From: Cytophagaceae bacterium
GTDB lineage: Bacteria > Bacteroidota > Bacteroidia > Cytophagales > JAIYAX01
Length of the DNA: 64,000 nucleotides
Assembly: GCA_027488815.1 (NCBI GenBank)
Contig: JAIYAX010000005.1
Location: 62,001 to 126,000 of the forward strand
Reading direction: 5' to 3'
Shown here: one piece after another, positions 7,434-16,676 of the stretch
Numbering within the stretch: position 1 is the stretch's first letter
Layout: every line of letters begins with the position of its first letter
Program-made: the position numbers and the translations under genes
Notes under the pieces: generated by a model
The model's input: only the letters and a program-made list of their open reading frames with translations
What the model was told of the DNA's origin: nothing
Databases searched by the model: none

Positions 7434-9688
7434 GGCCTGATGATCAGCCTTTTGTGTATGGTTTTTTGAGACTGATCAGAAGTAAATCTCATGATGTACA
7501 AACCGGGACTTAACTCACTGCTGATGGCAGTTTCCTGATGGGCATTGACCCACTTTTCTGCACCGATGGCTTTACCTTCCGCTGTAAATGCTTTTAACCA
7601 ACCACTTTCGTTGGTCTTAAAACTAAATTGACCGGAGGAAGGATTTGGCCATAGTTCGAACTGGGGTTCTGACTTACTAAGCTGATTTACAGGTGTTCCC
7701 AATACTCCATTGGTGTTTTCCAAATAATGCAACCCACCTGTGAAAGTACCCACGATCATGTCCCTGGCACCATCACCATTCAAGTCTCCTATGGCTATTG
7801 AATTAAAGTTACCATTGCTCATAGGATTGGTGAGACCCGAGAGATTGTTGAAAAGCTGAACTTCATAGCGGGGGAGCGAGTCAAGCAGGTTTTGCTTCAC
7901 GTGGTCAATGACATAAACGACCCCTCTCGCTGTGGCATACACCAAATCCTGTAGGCTGTCATTGTTGATATCGGTCACAAAAGGTGCGATACCCCTGTCG
8001 AATGCAGCTATATCAAGCCCCATAAAAGTAGAGGTAACTTGAGAAAACACCCCATTGTTGTTGCGGATATAAACCAACCTGCCTGTCGCTTTACCGATCA
8101 GGAGATCAAGGTCTCCATCGTTATCCATATCATGGAAATGATGCAAGTCTCCAACCGCATATGGAACGTTTAGGATTTGATTGTTGGTAATACTAAACAG
8201 AAAGGGTACCTGATTGCTGGTTGCTGTATTGGGGTAGAGCGTTACCTGACCTTGTCCCAGGCTGCTGTTTAAGGAAGTCACAATCAAGTCTCTTTTGCCA
8301 TCATTGTTGAAATCAACGAAGATGGGGGTAAGGCTGGTTCGATTAAGGCTGCTTAGTCCCAAATAATCAGGGTCTGTTAAGGAAAAGCTTGGATTTGTGG
8401 AACTCCCCACATTGGTAAAAAGGCTAAGGCTGGCTCGGTAGTTTCCGGCACTGATGAGCCTTCCGTCATTTCCTACCAACAAGTCAAGATCACCATCACG
8501 ATCGATGTCTTCAAGTACCGGGCGTGCAAATTGACCCAAGTCAACCATGCCCTCTTGTAAAAAGTTGGATTTATTGAATTGTAAGGTGGTTCCATTGCCT
8601 GGGTTCACGTTTTTGTAAAGCCAGGAAGAAAACTGAAAGTTGACTTGATTGGCCTCATCGTTTGAAGTATTGGGTGCCACAAGCATATCCGTTTTGCCAT
8701 CAAAATCCAGATCTTCAAAAAAGGCAGCGGGGTATCTGGGCAAAATAGCAGGTAATGTATTCGGTGGGAAGGCGGTAGGAGGCGGTGCTACGACTGCATT
8801 CGCAAGAGTTCCAATGTTTTGCATGTAATACAATTCATTGCAACTGATATCACCCATGAAGAGGTCTTTATCCCCATCGCCATCGTAGTCATAAAGGCTT
8901 ACGGTTGAGCCGGCATGCAGAGGCGAAGAGCCTTTCGCCCCACTTAAAGGCCCCGTAGGGGCTGGTTTTAAAGGGCAGCTGTAGTTAAAAGTGAAGGTAA
9001 AACAAGTGTTTCCTTCGAAGAAGTCTCCCCAACAGGCATCTGCTCGTACCATCCTCATGGTATCAGGGTGCAAGTTGAGTTCTGTGCGCAGGTTTTTATA
9101 CCATTCTAGTGTGCCACCGGCGAAGAAGTCGAAAACCAATACATCTAAGTCATTGTCATTGTCAATATCGACTAAACCGGGCAGGTCTTGAGGATTAAAA
9201 GGAATGTTGAAGATGAGCCCTTGAAAATCATACTCCAATGGATCAAATGCCAGTTGAAAACTAGGAAATTGCCCTGGGGTGGTCTTGTTTTTATAAATTG
9301 CAATACCATAGATGGTGTAGGTGAAAATGTCTTTCCTGCCATCACCGTTAAAATCAGCTACAGACATCCAAAAAGTGACGGGGGGCAAGAAGGCTTCGTA
9401 TTCAGGCGTATATTTCCATGACCATACGCCGCCGTTTTGCACAGCCAGGTAAGTTTGAATTTTGTGTACTCCTGTACGATCAAAGACAAGCAGGTCTTCC
9501 ACTGTGTCGTTATTCAATCGCATTTTGTAAAACTGAGGGCTGTTTAAACCACCTGCCCATGCATTCGGCAGTTGCTGGTTATTTATGGATAAAGGTATAT
9601 TCGTCCGGTGTTTGAAAAACACCTGTTGACCTTGTGTCCCATAAAAGGGCAATGACAAGACTAAAAGCAGTAGATAGAACCTATTCAT
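7430..9688 (-). CDS. Secreted FG-GAP/VCBS repeat protein with T9SS type A sorting domain
   Basis: 752 aa. A signal peptide (MNRFYLLLLVLSLPFYGTQG) is followed by many FG-GAP/VCBS-type calcium-loop repeats of the form D-x-D/N-x-D-G-x-x-D-L, for example DFNNDGKRDLIV, DMDNDGDLDLLIG and DIDRDGDLDLLVG. Such repeats fold as a beta-propeller. The C-terminus (FELWPNPSSGQFSF... ending KRLIIRP) is a T9SS sorting domain, so the protein is probably exported to the surface or medium. Binding partner unknown. It diverges from murF with only 13 bases between the two start codons, so its promoter must overlap murF coding sequence. Its stop is fused to the TTG start of the next gene. Confidence 0.88.
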   Translation of the reverse strand: MNRFYLLLLVLSLPFYGTQGQQVFFKHRTNIPLSINNQQLPNAWAGGLNSPQFYKMRLNNDTVEDLLVFDRTGVHKIQTYLAVQNGGVWSWKYTPEYEAFLPPVTFWMSVADFNGDGRKDIFTYTIYGIAIYKNKTTPGQFPSFQLAFDPLEYDFQGLIFNIPFNPQDLPGLVDIDNDNDLDVLVFDFFAGGTLEWYKNLRTELNLHPDTMRMVRADACWGDFFEGNTCFTFTFNYSCPLKPAPTGPLSGAKGSSPLHAGSTVSLYDYDGDGDKDLFMGDISCNELYYMQNIGTLANAVVAPPPTAFPPNTLPAILPRYPAAFFEDLDFDGKTDMLVAPNTSNDEANQVNFQFSSWLYKNVNPGNGTTLQFNKSNFLQEGMVDLGQFARPVLEDIDRDGDLDLLVGNDGRLISAGNYRASLSLFTNVGSSTNPSFSLTDPDYLGLSSLNRTSLTPIFVDFNNDGKRDLIVTSLNSSLGQGQVTLYPNTATSNQVPFLFSITNNQILNVPYAVGDLHHFHDMDNDGDLDLLIGKATGRLVYIRNNNGVFSQVTSTFMGLDIAAFDRGIAPFVTDINNDSLQDLVYATARGVVYVIDHVKQNLLDSLPRYEVQLFNNLSGLTNPMSNGNFNSIAIGDLNGDGARDMIVGTFTGGLHYLENTNGVLGTPVNQLSKSEPQFELWPNPSSGQFSFKTNESGWLKAFTAEGKAIGAEKWVNAHQETAISSELSPGLYIMRFTSDQSQKTIHKRLIIRP

Positions 9689-9701
9689 AGACGATCATTA
9701 A

Positions 9702-11042
9702 ATGCGAGACACCAATTTAAAACAGATTTCCGAAAAAACAATTAAAAGCCTGTATGATTTTTATGTAAAAAGTTCAGGGATTACCACAGACACCCGATCG
9801 GTTTTGCCGGGGCAGTTGTTTTTTGCTTTGAAAGGGGAGCGGTTTGACGGAAATGAGTTTGCCCGGCGGGCACTTGAAAATGGTGCCACACTTGCTGTAG
9901 TTGATCGTTCAGATCTTCCTGATGAGTTTCCGTTCTTCAAAGTGCCTGATGTGTTGCTGGCATTGCAAAAGCTGGCATCGTATCACCGAAGCAGGTTTAA
10001 TGTCCCTGTTCTGGCCATAGGCGGCTCCAACGGCAAAACAACCACTAAAGAGCTCGTAGCTGCCGTTCTTTCCTCGCATTACAACACATTCAGTACTCCC
10101 GGAAATCTTAATAACCACATAGGGGTTCCTTTGAGCCTTTTGAAAGTCGGTTCCGGTTGTGAGATGATGGTACTGGAACTTGGCGCAAACCATCCATGCG
10201 AAATCGCTGACTTATGTGAAATCTGCCGACCTACCCATGGGTATATCACCAATGTGGGCCAGGATCATTTGGAGGGATTTGGCAGCGTTGAAGGGGTGCT
10301 GCATGCCAATGCCGAGTTGTATGATTTTTTAGAAAGGAACAATGGGCATGTTTTTCTGAACAGCTATCAACAAGAGCTCAGTCAATTCGGATCCAAGGTA
10401 AGCTCAAAGTCGAGCTTCCCTGAAAATCATGACGATTACCGGATCATCAGTAAATCAACCGCTACAGGCAATATCATTGAAGTAGAAGGCATGGGAACCA
10501 TTAGCTCCGTTTTGCCAGGCAGGCATAACTTTGAAAACATCGCTGCTGCAGTTGCAATAGGTCAGTTTTTCCATGTGCCTTTTGAAAAGATCAAAAGCTC
10601 GATCGAATCCTATGTCCCCAAAAACAACCGTTCTCAAATAGAACATATCCAAAATGCCACGCTTATCCTCGATGCCTACAATGCAAACCCATCATCCATG
10701 AAGGCAGCAATTGAGGCTGCGAAAGCATATGCCGGCAGCAGGAACTGGGTAGTCGTATTGGGAGATATGTTTGAAATGGGGGCATTTGCAAAACAGGTTC
10801 ATTTGGAAGTTCTGGAAACACTGGCAAAAAGCGGTGTAAACAAGGCTTGTTTAGTGGGTGAGCATTTTTTTGAACACCAGTCCCATTTCCCTCATTTTCA
10901 TTTTTTCAAAACCACAGCTGAAGTTGAACTAGCCGTTTTGACCAAGGACCAGGCAGGTTCTGTCTTTTTGATCAAAGGCTCCAGGGGCATGCGTCTCGAA
11001 GTGATTGGCGAACAACTGAAAGAGGCTTTAAAAGCCACATGA
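9702..11042 (+). CDS. murF: UDP-N-acetylmuramoyl-tripeptide--D-alanyl-D-alanine ligase
   Basis: Adds D-Ala-D-Ala to the UDP-MurNAc-tripeptide in the last cytoplasmic step of peptidoglycan precursor synthesis. Seen: the N-terminal substrate domain with ITTDTRSVLPGQLFFALKG, the ATP loop GGSNGKTTTKE (K112), the central motif TPGNLNNHIGVPLSLL, ELGANHPCEI, and the C-terminal Mur-ligase domain with LILDAYNANPSSM and VLGDMFEMG. Its 446 aa are normal. It stands apart from any mur cluster here. The start codon lies 13 bases from the start of the divergent FG-GAP gene, leaving very little room for a promoter; a slightly later start cannot be excluded. Confidence 0.95.
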   Translation: MRDTNLKQISEKTIKSLYDFYVKSSGITTDTRSVLPGQLFFALKGERFDGNEFARRALENGATLAVVDRSDLPDEFPFFKVPDVLLALQKLASYHRSRFNVPVLAIGGSNGKTTTKELVAAVLSSHYNTFSTPGNLNNHIGVPLSLLKVGSGCEMMVLELGANHPCEIADLCEICRPTHGYITNVGQDHLEGFGSVEGVLHANAELYDFLERNNGHVFLNSYQQELSQFGSKVSSKSSFPENHDDYRIISKSTATGNIIEVEGMGTISSVLPGRHNFENIAAAVAIGQFFHVPFEKIKSSIESYVPKNNRSQIEHIQNATLILDAYNANPSSMKAAIEAAKAYAGSRNWVVVLGDMFEMGAFAKQVHLEVLETLAKSGVNKACLVGEHFFEHQSHFPHFHFFKTTAEVELAVLTKDQAGSVFLIKGSRGMRLEVIGEQLKEALKAT

Positions 11043-11117
11043 AAAGCATCTGTTCGGTGGTGGTTAAGTTGGTATGAAATAATAGTTGGAAGTTTATCAA
11101 CAATCAGATTACTTCAT

Positions 11118-11125
11118 TAACTTTG
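11118..11125 (+). promoter_or_regulatory. Candidate -7 element upstream of giant fibre gene 1
   Basis: TAACTTTG matches TAnnTTTG exactly and lies 35 nt before the ATG at 11161. No convincing -33 TTG lies 17-23 bases upstream. A second, weaker copy (AACCTTTG) is at 11136-11143. Confidence 0.38.
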
Positions 11126-11160
11126 TTAAATACTAAACCTTTGTTAACCAGCCAAATCCG

Positions 11161-14100
11161 ATGTGTTTTTTTGACCAAATCTGCAAAAGATATAAGCTCT
11201 TGGTTTTGCAGGGGCTATTTAGCTTACTAATTACCCCTCTGTACGCCCAGCAATCGGTGGGCATAGGCACAAACACCCCAAACCCAAATGCAGTCCTTCA
11301 ACTGGTAAGCCCGGGGCAAAACCAGGGATTTTTACTTCCTAAGTTAACGACAGGGCAAATAACCTCACTGGGTTTAACACTCGTAGCTGCAGACAAGGGC
11401 TTGCAGGTATATGACTCGCTTTTGCAACAAATCAGGTATTGGGATGGAAGTAGCTGGCTTACATTGAGTACATCTGCAGCTTCAGGAACTGTTTCCTCAG
11501 TAGGTTTAAGCTTGCCTGCCATTTTCAACGTCTCCGGCTCACCGGTGACGACTTCGGGTGTACTATCAGCTACGTTTCAAAATCAGGCACAAAACACGGT
11601 TTTTGCAGGGCCTACAGTAGGTTCAGCTTCTCCAACATTTAGGACATTGGTGGCAGGTGATATCCCTTCTTTACCTGCAACGATCATAACTTCAGGAACA
11701 CTCCCAATAGCAAGAGGTGGAACTAATGGAACAGCTGCTCCATCTTCCGGAGCTGTGGCCTATGGCACAGGTACTGCTTATGCATTTACATCGGCTGGTA
11801 TCAACGGTCAATTACTACAATCCACAGGCGCAGGGGCACCCATTTGGATAAATCCACCCGCTACCCTCACGGCAAGCAATGGCCTCACCAGAACTGTGAA
11901 TGACATAGCTCTGGGCGGGACGCTTAGCGGAGCAACCAACATAAACAGGGCAGGATTTAACCTGGTGGTTAGTGGGGCTGGTGATTTCAGTGTGCGTCCG
12001 GGAGGAGCCGGCTCCGAACGATTGTTTGTAAATGGGACCACCGGAAACGTGGGCATTGGTACCGTCACACCACTTTCGCCACTTCAAGTGGGGACCAAAC
12101 TCAGCATCTTCACTGACCCGAGCACTTCTCAAGAAGTTATTGCCAACAACGTTTACAATGACGGAACCGACTTTAGGTATGTCACCACCAACTCGTCCAG
12201 CGCCCTTACACTTGGTAGCGAGCGTGTAGGACTCTTTACATTCCCCATTGGCACAGCAGGAAACATCCTTGCAGGCACTCCAAGCATGCGCCTCAATCTT
12301 ACCACTCTTGGACTAGGTATTCAGGTAGATAACCCGCAGGAAATTTTACATATCAACGGTCCAGCTTTACTGAACCCTATAACTGCTCCGGGCACTACAA
12401 CAGGCAGGCTATACAATGTGGGTGGTAACTTGTTTTGGAACGGTACCAATATTTCAGCTGGTAGCAGTGGCGCAAATCTCACATTGAGCAACCTGACTAA
12501 CCCCACGGCTTTCAATCAAGACTTGCGCTTTGACAACAGTGCTGACCGTTTCATTGGCTTTCCGGCTGGCTTTAGCCCTTTACAAGGCCGCAGTTTGGCT
12601 ATTTCTGGAGAAGCTACCTCAGGAGCTGTTTTGGCGGGTGGAAATGTCAGCATATCCGGTGGATTTTCCAGCACAGGGGTTGGCGGTAGTGCAGGTATAA
12701 CTGGGGGTTCATCAAGCACGTTTGCAGGAGGTAATGTGGGCATTTCCGCAGGAGATGGTGGTGCACAGGGAGGAAGTACATTTATACGGGGAGGCAATTC
12801 ATCCGGTGGCACGGGTGGAAATATTTTTATGACACCTGGTGATGGTTTTTCGACCAACGGTAACTTATACTTGGCCTCAGAGTTTGGCCTTGGCCTGGTT
12901 GGGCGAGTCGGAATAGGTTTGAATGGCACCACTGAATCCCCTACTGCCTTATTGGACATCACATCCAATACCAGCGCTAGGGCTGCCCTTCGATTACGCA
13001 ATGGAGTACCACCTACTACACCCAATCAAGGCGATATCTACGCCGATGGCAACAGCGTCTTTTATCGAAATTCAACCAGTTGGGTCGATTTGGGTGGTTC
13101 TTCTAGTGGTTGGAGTTTAACAGGGAATGCAGGAACGACCGCAACAGATTTTATCGGTACTACCGATCTACAAGATTTCAGGATTAGAACCAATAACCTG
13201 GAGCGCATGATTTTGGCTGCCAACGGAAACATCGGCATTGGGGCAACCGTACCTCGAAGCCGCTTACAAATTGGCAGCCGTATGGGATTGGTCGCTGCTT
13301 CCGTGGATGATTTCAATGCACTCACCCGCAATATCTATATCGATAACGCTGATGATCCTTTCTATCTGAACAACGGCCCTGCCAATGTCTTGTTCATGGA
13401 TGACAACTTTATTGAGTTGGCCATTCATCCTACAGGAGTTGCCAATGCTGCCGTTTCAAGCCCAACGAGAAATCTGGTTGTTGGACTGAATGGAATAGGA
13501 TTAAACACCAACAATCCGATTTATCCGGCGCACTTAGTAGCTGGATCAATAGGCTATGGCTTTGTGCATGAAGGGGGAGGAGTAAGAGTAGGTACCTATG
13601 TCAATGCTGCAGGGGGCTGGCTGGGTACACAATCCAATCATGATTTGCGACTTTTCACAAATGATAATACGGGAAATTTGATCATTCAGGCCTCCACGGG
13701 TAATGTGGGTATCGGCACCACCGCACCACCGGAGCCCCTTTCGGTAATTGGGCAAATTGGCTGGGGTACCCCAAATGCCGGAACCAACAGGCTGCAATCC
13801 GATCAGGGTGGATCAATAGAATTGGGTGGCAATAACTTTACGGCTAACCCGCTCGTAGGTGCAGGCCCATACATCGATTTTCATTTCGGTAACGGGATTG
13901 CCGAAGATTTTAACTTTAGGCTCATTAATTCCGGCAACCGAATTCTAGATTTTGTTGATAATACAAATGTCAGCATGTTAAGAATAAACAATGGAAACAT
14001 AGGCCTTGGTGTATTAGCACCAGTTTCCAGACTTGATATTGCCGGCGATGTTCATTTAGCTGACATAGTAAACCCACCAGCACCCACTACTAATAAACTC

Positions 14101-16491
14101 TACAACAATGGGGGTAACTTGTTTTGGAACGGTACCAATATTTCAGGAGCAGGATTTAGTACTTTAAATAGTATTCCAAAAGGTAATGGACTAGGATTAG
14201 TACCGTCTTCAATTACTGATAATGGATCTGAAGTTGCCATTACAAGTAGTTCTGCTGGTTCAGACATTCTTAGGGTTGTAAATACAGCTTCATCCGCAAA
14301 TGTCAACATTCAAGGTACCGCAGCAGGAGGTAGTTTGATTCGGCTTTCTGCTGGCTTGCAGCAGACCTTTGTTTGGAGTGGCAGCGGTAACCTATTTATG
14401 GATGCCAATGCAGGTACTCTCCACTTACAAACTTCGGGAACAGACCGACTTTTTATCAATAATGCAGGTAATATTGGTATAGGCACTTCTTCACCGGCAG
14501 CCAGATTTCATCTTTCTGGGGCGATTGCCAACAACTTACAAGCGCATTTTACCCAAGGTGTGACAGACGGGGGGTTTAAACTGACCGCTTCCAACGGAGT
14601 GGCTGGAGGAGTAGGAACAAAGCAAGCTGATTTTGGTATGTTTTATTCAGGTTCAGGCTATGGATCTAGCTTTTCATTTTATAGAGGAGTTGGAGCTTTA
14701 GATGGCTCTATTGGAATAAATACAAATGGAGCAGAGAGGATGCGAATCGACAATGCAGGTAATGTAGGTATTGGTAATCCTTTCCCTTCCGCTCCTTTAC
14801 ACTTTGCCAATACAGTTGCTAATAGAAAGATAGTTCTTTGGGAAGCAGCAAATAACGAACATCAATATTTTGGATTCGGAATAAATCCAAATACACTTAG
14901 ATTTCAATTGCCGGCGACATCTGAAAGATTTGGGTTTTTTGTAAGTACCTCCTCCACTTCTAGCAATGAAATAATGCGAATCGATGGAAATGGGAATGTG
15001 GGAATTGGTACTACAGTTTCACCTAGTTACAGACTTCATGTTCAGCGAGCAGCCGGAGCAAGCATCGTGGCAGATATGTACAATAGCGATGGCAGCCAAT
15101 GGACGCAATACAATACGAATGCGGCACCTGGCTGGAGTCCAATGATATCTACTGGAGATCATTCGATACTTTACAGCAACGGCAGCCCAGAAACAGGTGC
15201 TCTATTTATAGGGCAATGGTCTGCTTCTGGAAGAGGGATCAGGATTGACGCCATTGGCAGGGTGGGAATTGGCACAGGTGGCCCTACAGAAAATTTAACT
15301 GTGCAGAATGGGATGAACATTGATGCAGCTGACGCAAATGCTGGCTCGATAAGCAATAGTATTAAATTCGGTTCAGCCTCCGGCGAAGCCATTGGGAGCA
15401 GACGAACTCCTGGCACAAACCAATTTGGAATAGATTTTTACACTAGTTCAGCAAGTCGTATGAGTATTACCAATGGGGGTAACGTAGGTATTGGTACAAC
15501 AAATCCGCTTGGAAGGCTTCATATCGCCAACGCCGATTACAACCTTTCACCTGTTCATGTAAGTTCCTCACTAGGCACAGCTGGAGCCACCATACGTTTC
15601 ACCAATCCCGATTTTGGAGCACGTACGTATAATTTGATTGGTTCCACAGGCAGCCTTTCAAACATGGGGGCAGGTTACTTTGGTATTTACGATGACAACG
15701 CTATTGCATATCGGTTTACTATCGGCCCTGCTGGCAATACGGGGATTGGTGTTGATGTGGCGCAATCAAGATTGCATGTTCAGGAATCAATTTCTGCTGG
15801 AGGACAATATGTAGGTCGCTTCATTAACTCTTTTACAGGCTCTGCTGATGGTGTTGCACTTTTAGCGCAAACAACGAATACCTCTACCAATTGGGGTATT
15901 GGCCTTGAAGCACGTGGCAATTACATAGGAGCATATGCATGGGGAAGTACAGGAGGGTTTACTGCATTAAGAGCTAATGCAAATGGTGCTACAAATGCAG
16001 CTTATTTTGATGGAAACGTGCAGGTGATCGGAGCACTTTCTAAAAGTTCAGGTACTTTCAAGATCGACCATCCCTCTGACCCGTCCAACAAATACCTTGT
16101 GCACAGCTTTGTAGAAAGTCCGGACATGATGAATATCTACAACGGCAATATTACAACAGATGCAAATGGAGAAGCAGTGGTTCAGCTCCCTGATTATTTT
16201 AATGTGCTCAACAAAGACTTCCGCTACCAACTTACTGTGATCGGTACCTTTGCTCAGGCAATAGTATTTGAAGAGATCCATGAGCAGGCCAATTCATTCA
16301 AAGTAAAAACCAGCGAGCCTCAGGTAAAAGTAAGCTGGCAAGTAACCGGAGTTCGCAAAGACCCATTTGCGAATGCCAACCGGGTAGTGGATGTGGTAGA
16401 AAAGCCGGCTCAAGAAAAAGGTACTTATCTGCACCCAGAGCTCTATGGCATGCCAGCCCATCTGAGACCGGGTAACAAAGAAAAGAAATGA
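11161..16491 (+). CDS. Giant secreted fibre-like protein 1 (VGIGTTTP repeats, non-S74 C-terminus)
   Basis: 1776 aa. An N-terminal signal (KLLVLQGLFSLLITPLYAQ) is followed by the module QQSVGIGTNTPNP...GFLLPKLTT shared with the other two giants. The body is a chain of about 13 units ending in GNVGIGTT.P-like turns, usually preceded by ERMRI, mixed with Gly-rich tracts (about 480-560) and the linker GDIPSLPATIITSGTLPIARGGTNGT that resembles phage tail-fibre linkers. Such repeats are known from phage-tail-like and trimeric fibre proteins and probably form a long beta-rich stalk. The C-terminus (VVQLPDYFNVLNKDFRYQLT... VSWQVTGVRKDPFANANR) is not an S74 chaperone, unlike giants 2 and 3. There is no T9SS domain, so how it reaches the surface is unclear. 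Function unproven; adhesin or sheath protein is likely. Confidence 0.85.
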   Translation: MCFFDQICKRYKLLVLQGLFSLLITPLYAQQSVGIGTNTPNPNAVLQLVSPGQNQGFLLPKLTTGQITSLGLTLVAADKGLQVYDSLLQQIRYWDGSSWLTLSTSAASGTVSSVGLSLPAIFNVSGSPVTTSGVLSATFQNQAQNTVFAGPTVGSASPTFRTLVAGDIPSLPATIITSGTLPIARGGTNGTAAPSSGAVAYGTGTAYAFTSAGINGQLLQSTGAGAPIWINPPATLTASNGLTRTVNDIALGGTLSGATNINRAGFNLVVSGAGDFSVRPGGAGSERLFVNGTTGNVGIGTVTPLSPLQVGTKLSIFTDPSTSQEVIANNVYNDGTDFRYVTTNSSSALTLGSERVGLFTFPIGTAGNILAGTPSMRLNLTTLGLGIQVDNPQEILHINGPALLNPITAPGTTTGRLYNVGGNLFWNGTNISAGSSGANLTLSNLTNPTAFNQDLRFDNSADRFIGFPAGFSPLQGRSLAISGEATSGAVLAGGNVSISGGFSSTGVGGSAGITGGSSSTFAGGNVGISAGDGGAQGGSTFIRGGNSSGGTGGNIFMTPGDGFSTNGNLYLASEFGLGLVGRVGIGLNGTTESPTALLDITSNTSARAALRLRNGVPPTTPNQGDIYADGNSVFYRNSTSWVDLGGSSSGWSLTGNAGTTATDFIGTTDLQDFRIRTNNLERMILAANGNIGIGATVPRSRLQIGSRMGLVAASVDDFNALTRNIYIDNADDPFYLNNGPANVLFMDDNFIELAIHPTGVANAAVSSPTRNLVVGLNGIGLNTNNPIYPAHLVAGSIGYGFVHEGGGVRVGTYVNAAGGWLGTQSNHDLRLFTNDNTGNLIIQASTGNVGIGTTAPPEPLSVIGQIGWGTPNAGTNRLQSDQGGSIELGGNNFTANPLVGAGPYIDFHFGNGIAEDFNFRLINSGNRILDFVDNTNVSMLRINNGNIGLGVLAPVSRLDIAGDVHLADIVNPPAPTTNKLYNNGGNLFWNGTNISGAGFSTLNSIPKGNGLGLVPSSITDNGSEVAITSSSAGSDILRVVNTASSANVNIQGTAAGGSLIRLSAGLQQTFVWSGSGNLFMDANAGTLHLQTSGTDRLFINNAGNIGIGTSSPAARFHLSGAIANNLQAHFTQGVTDGGFKLTASNGVAGGVGTKQADFGMFYSGSGYGSSFSFYRGVGALDGSIGINTNGAERMRIDNAGNVGIGNPFPSAPLHFANTVANRKIVLWEAANNEHQYFGFGINPNTLRFQLPATSERFGFFVSTSSTSSNEIMRIDGNGNVGIGTTVSPSYRLHVQRAAGASIVADMYNSDGSQWTQYNTNAAPGWSPMISTGDHSILYSNGSPETGALFIGQWSASGRGIRIDAIGRVGIGTGGPTENLTVQNGMNIDAADANAGSISNSIKFGSASGEAIGSRRTPGTNQFGIDFYTSSASRMSITNGGNVGIGTTNPLGRLHIANADYNLSPVHVSSSLGTAGATIRFTNPDFGARTYNLIGSTGSLSNMGAGYFGIYDDNAIAYRFTIGPAGNTGIGVDVAQSRLHVQESISAGGQYVGRFINSFTGSADGVALLAQTTNTSTNWGIGLEARGNYIGAYAWGSTGGFTALRANANGATNAAYFDGNVQVIGALSKSSGTFKIDHPSDPSNKYLVHSFVESPDMMNIYNGNITTDANGEAVVQLPDYFNVLNKDFRYQLTVIGTFAQAIVFEEIHEQANSFKVKTSEPQVKVSWQVTGVRKDPFANANRVVDVVEKPAQEKGTYLHPELYGMPAHLRPGNKEKK
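11248..11469 (+). repeat. Shared mature N-terminal module, copy 1
   Basis: Encodes QQSVGIGTNTPNP to YWDGSSWLTLS. The first 35 residues are nearly identical in all three giant genes, yet many synonymous codon positions differ. It resembles the short VGIGT...GFLLP.LT...YD....YW.G..W head found in many Bacteroidota fibre proteins. Confidence 0.8.
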
Positions 16492-16506
16492 TGCTTTAGA
16501 GGGCTT

Positions 16507-16531
16507 TACTCTGGGTTCCTGATCCAGAGTA
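16507..16531. other. Hairpin after giant fibre gene 1
   Basis: TACTCTGG (16507-16514) pairs with CCAGAGTA (16524-16531) around a 9-base loop, 15 nt after the stop. No T-run follows, so it is a poor intrinsic terminator; it may mark or protect the 3' end of the transcript. The rest of the 185-base gap before giant gene 2 shows nothing distinctive. Confidence 0.4.
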
Positions 16532-16676
16532 TGTATAATTGAATAACTTTGATCCCCCTGATCACGTACAAGGTACAGTCCTTTTTGTTTCTAATTATTG
16601 GATGTTCCGACTTACTTTTTTGAGTTGGGAGTATAAATGAACAACTGAAATTTCAAGTTACTTTAACCAACCCATT

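Noticed and set aside
12516-13025. 169-aa minus-strand ORF and similar long antisense ORFs in the giant genes
   Set aside because: They are Pro-rich shadows of the Gly/Thr/Ser-rich repeats on the plus strand, with no domains or start context.
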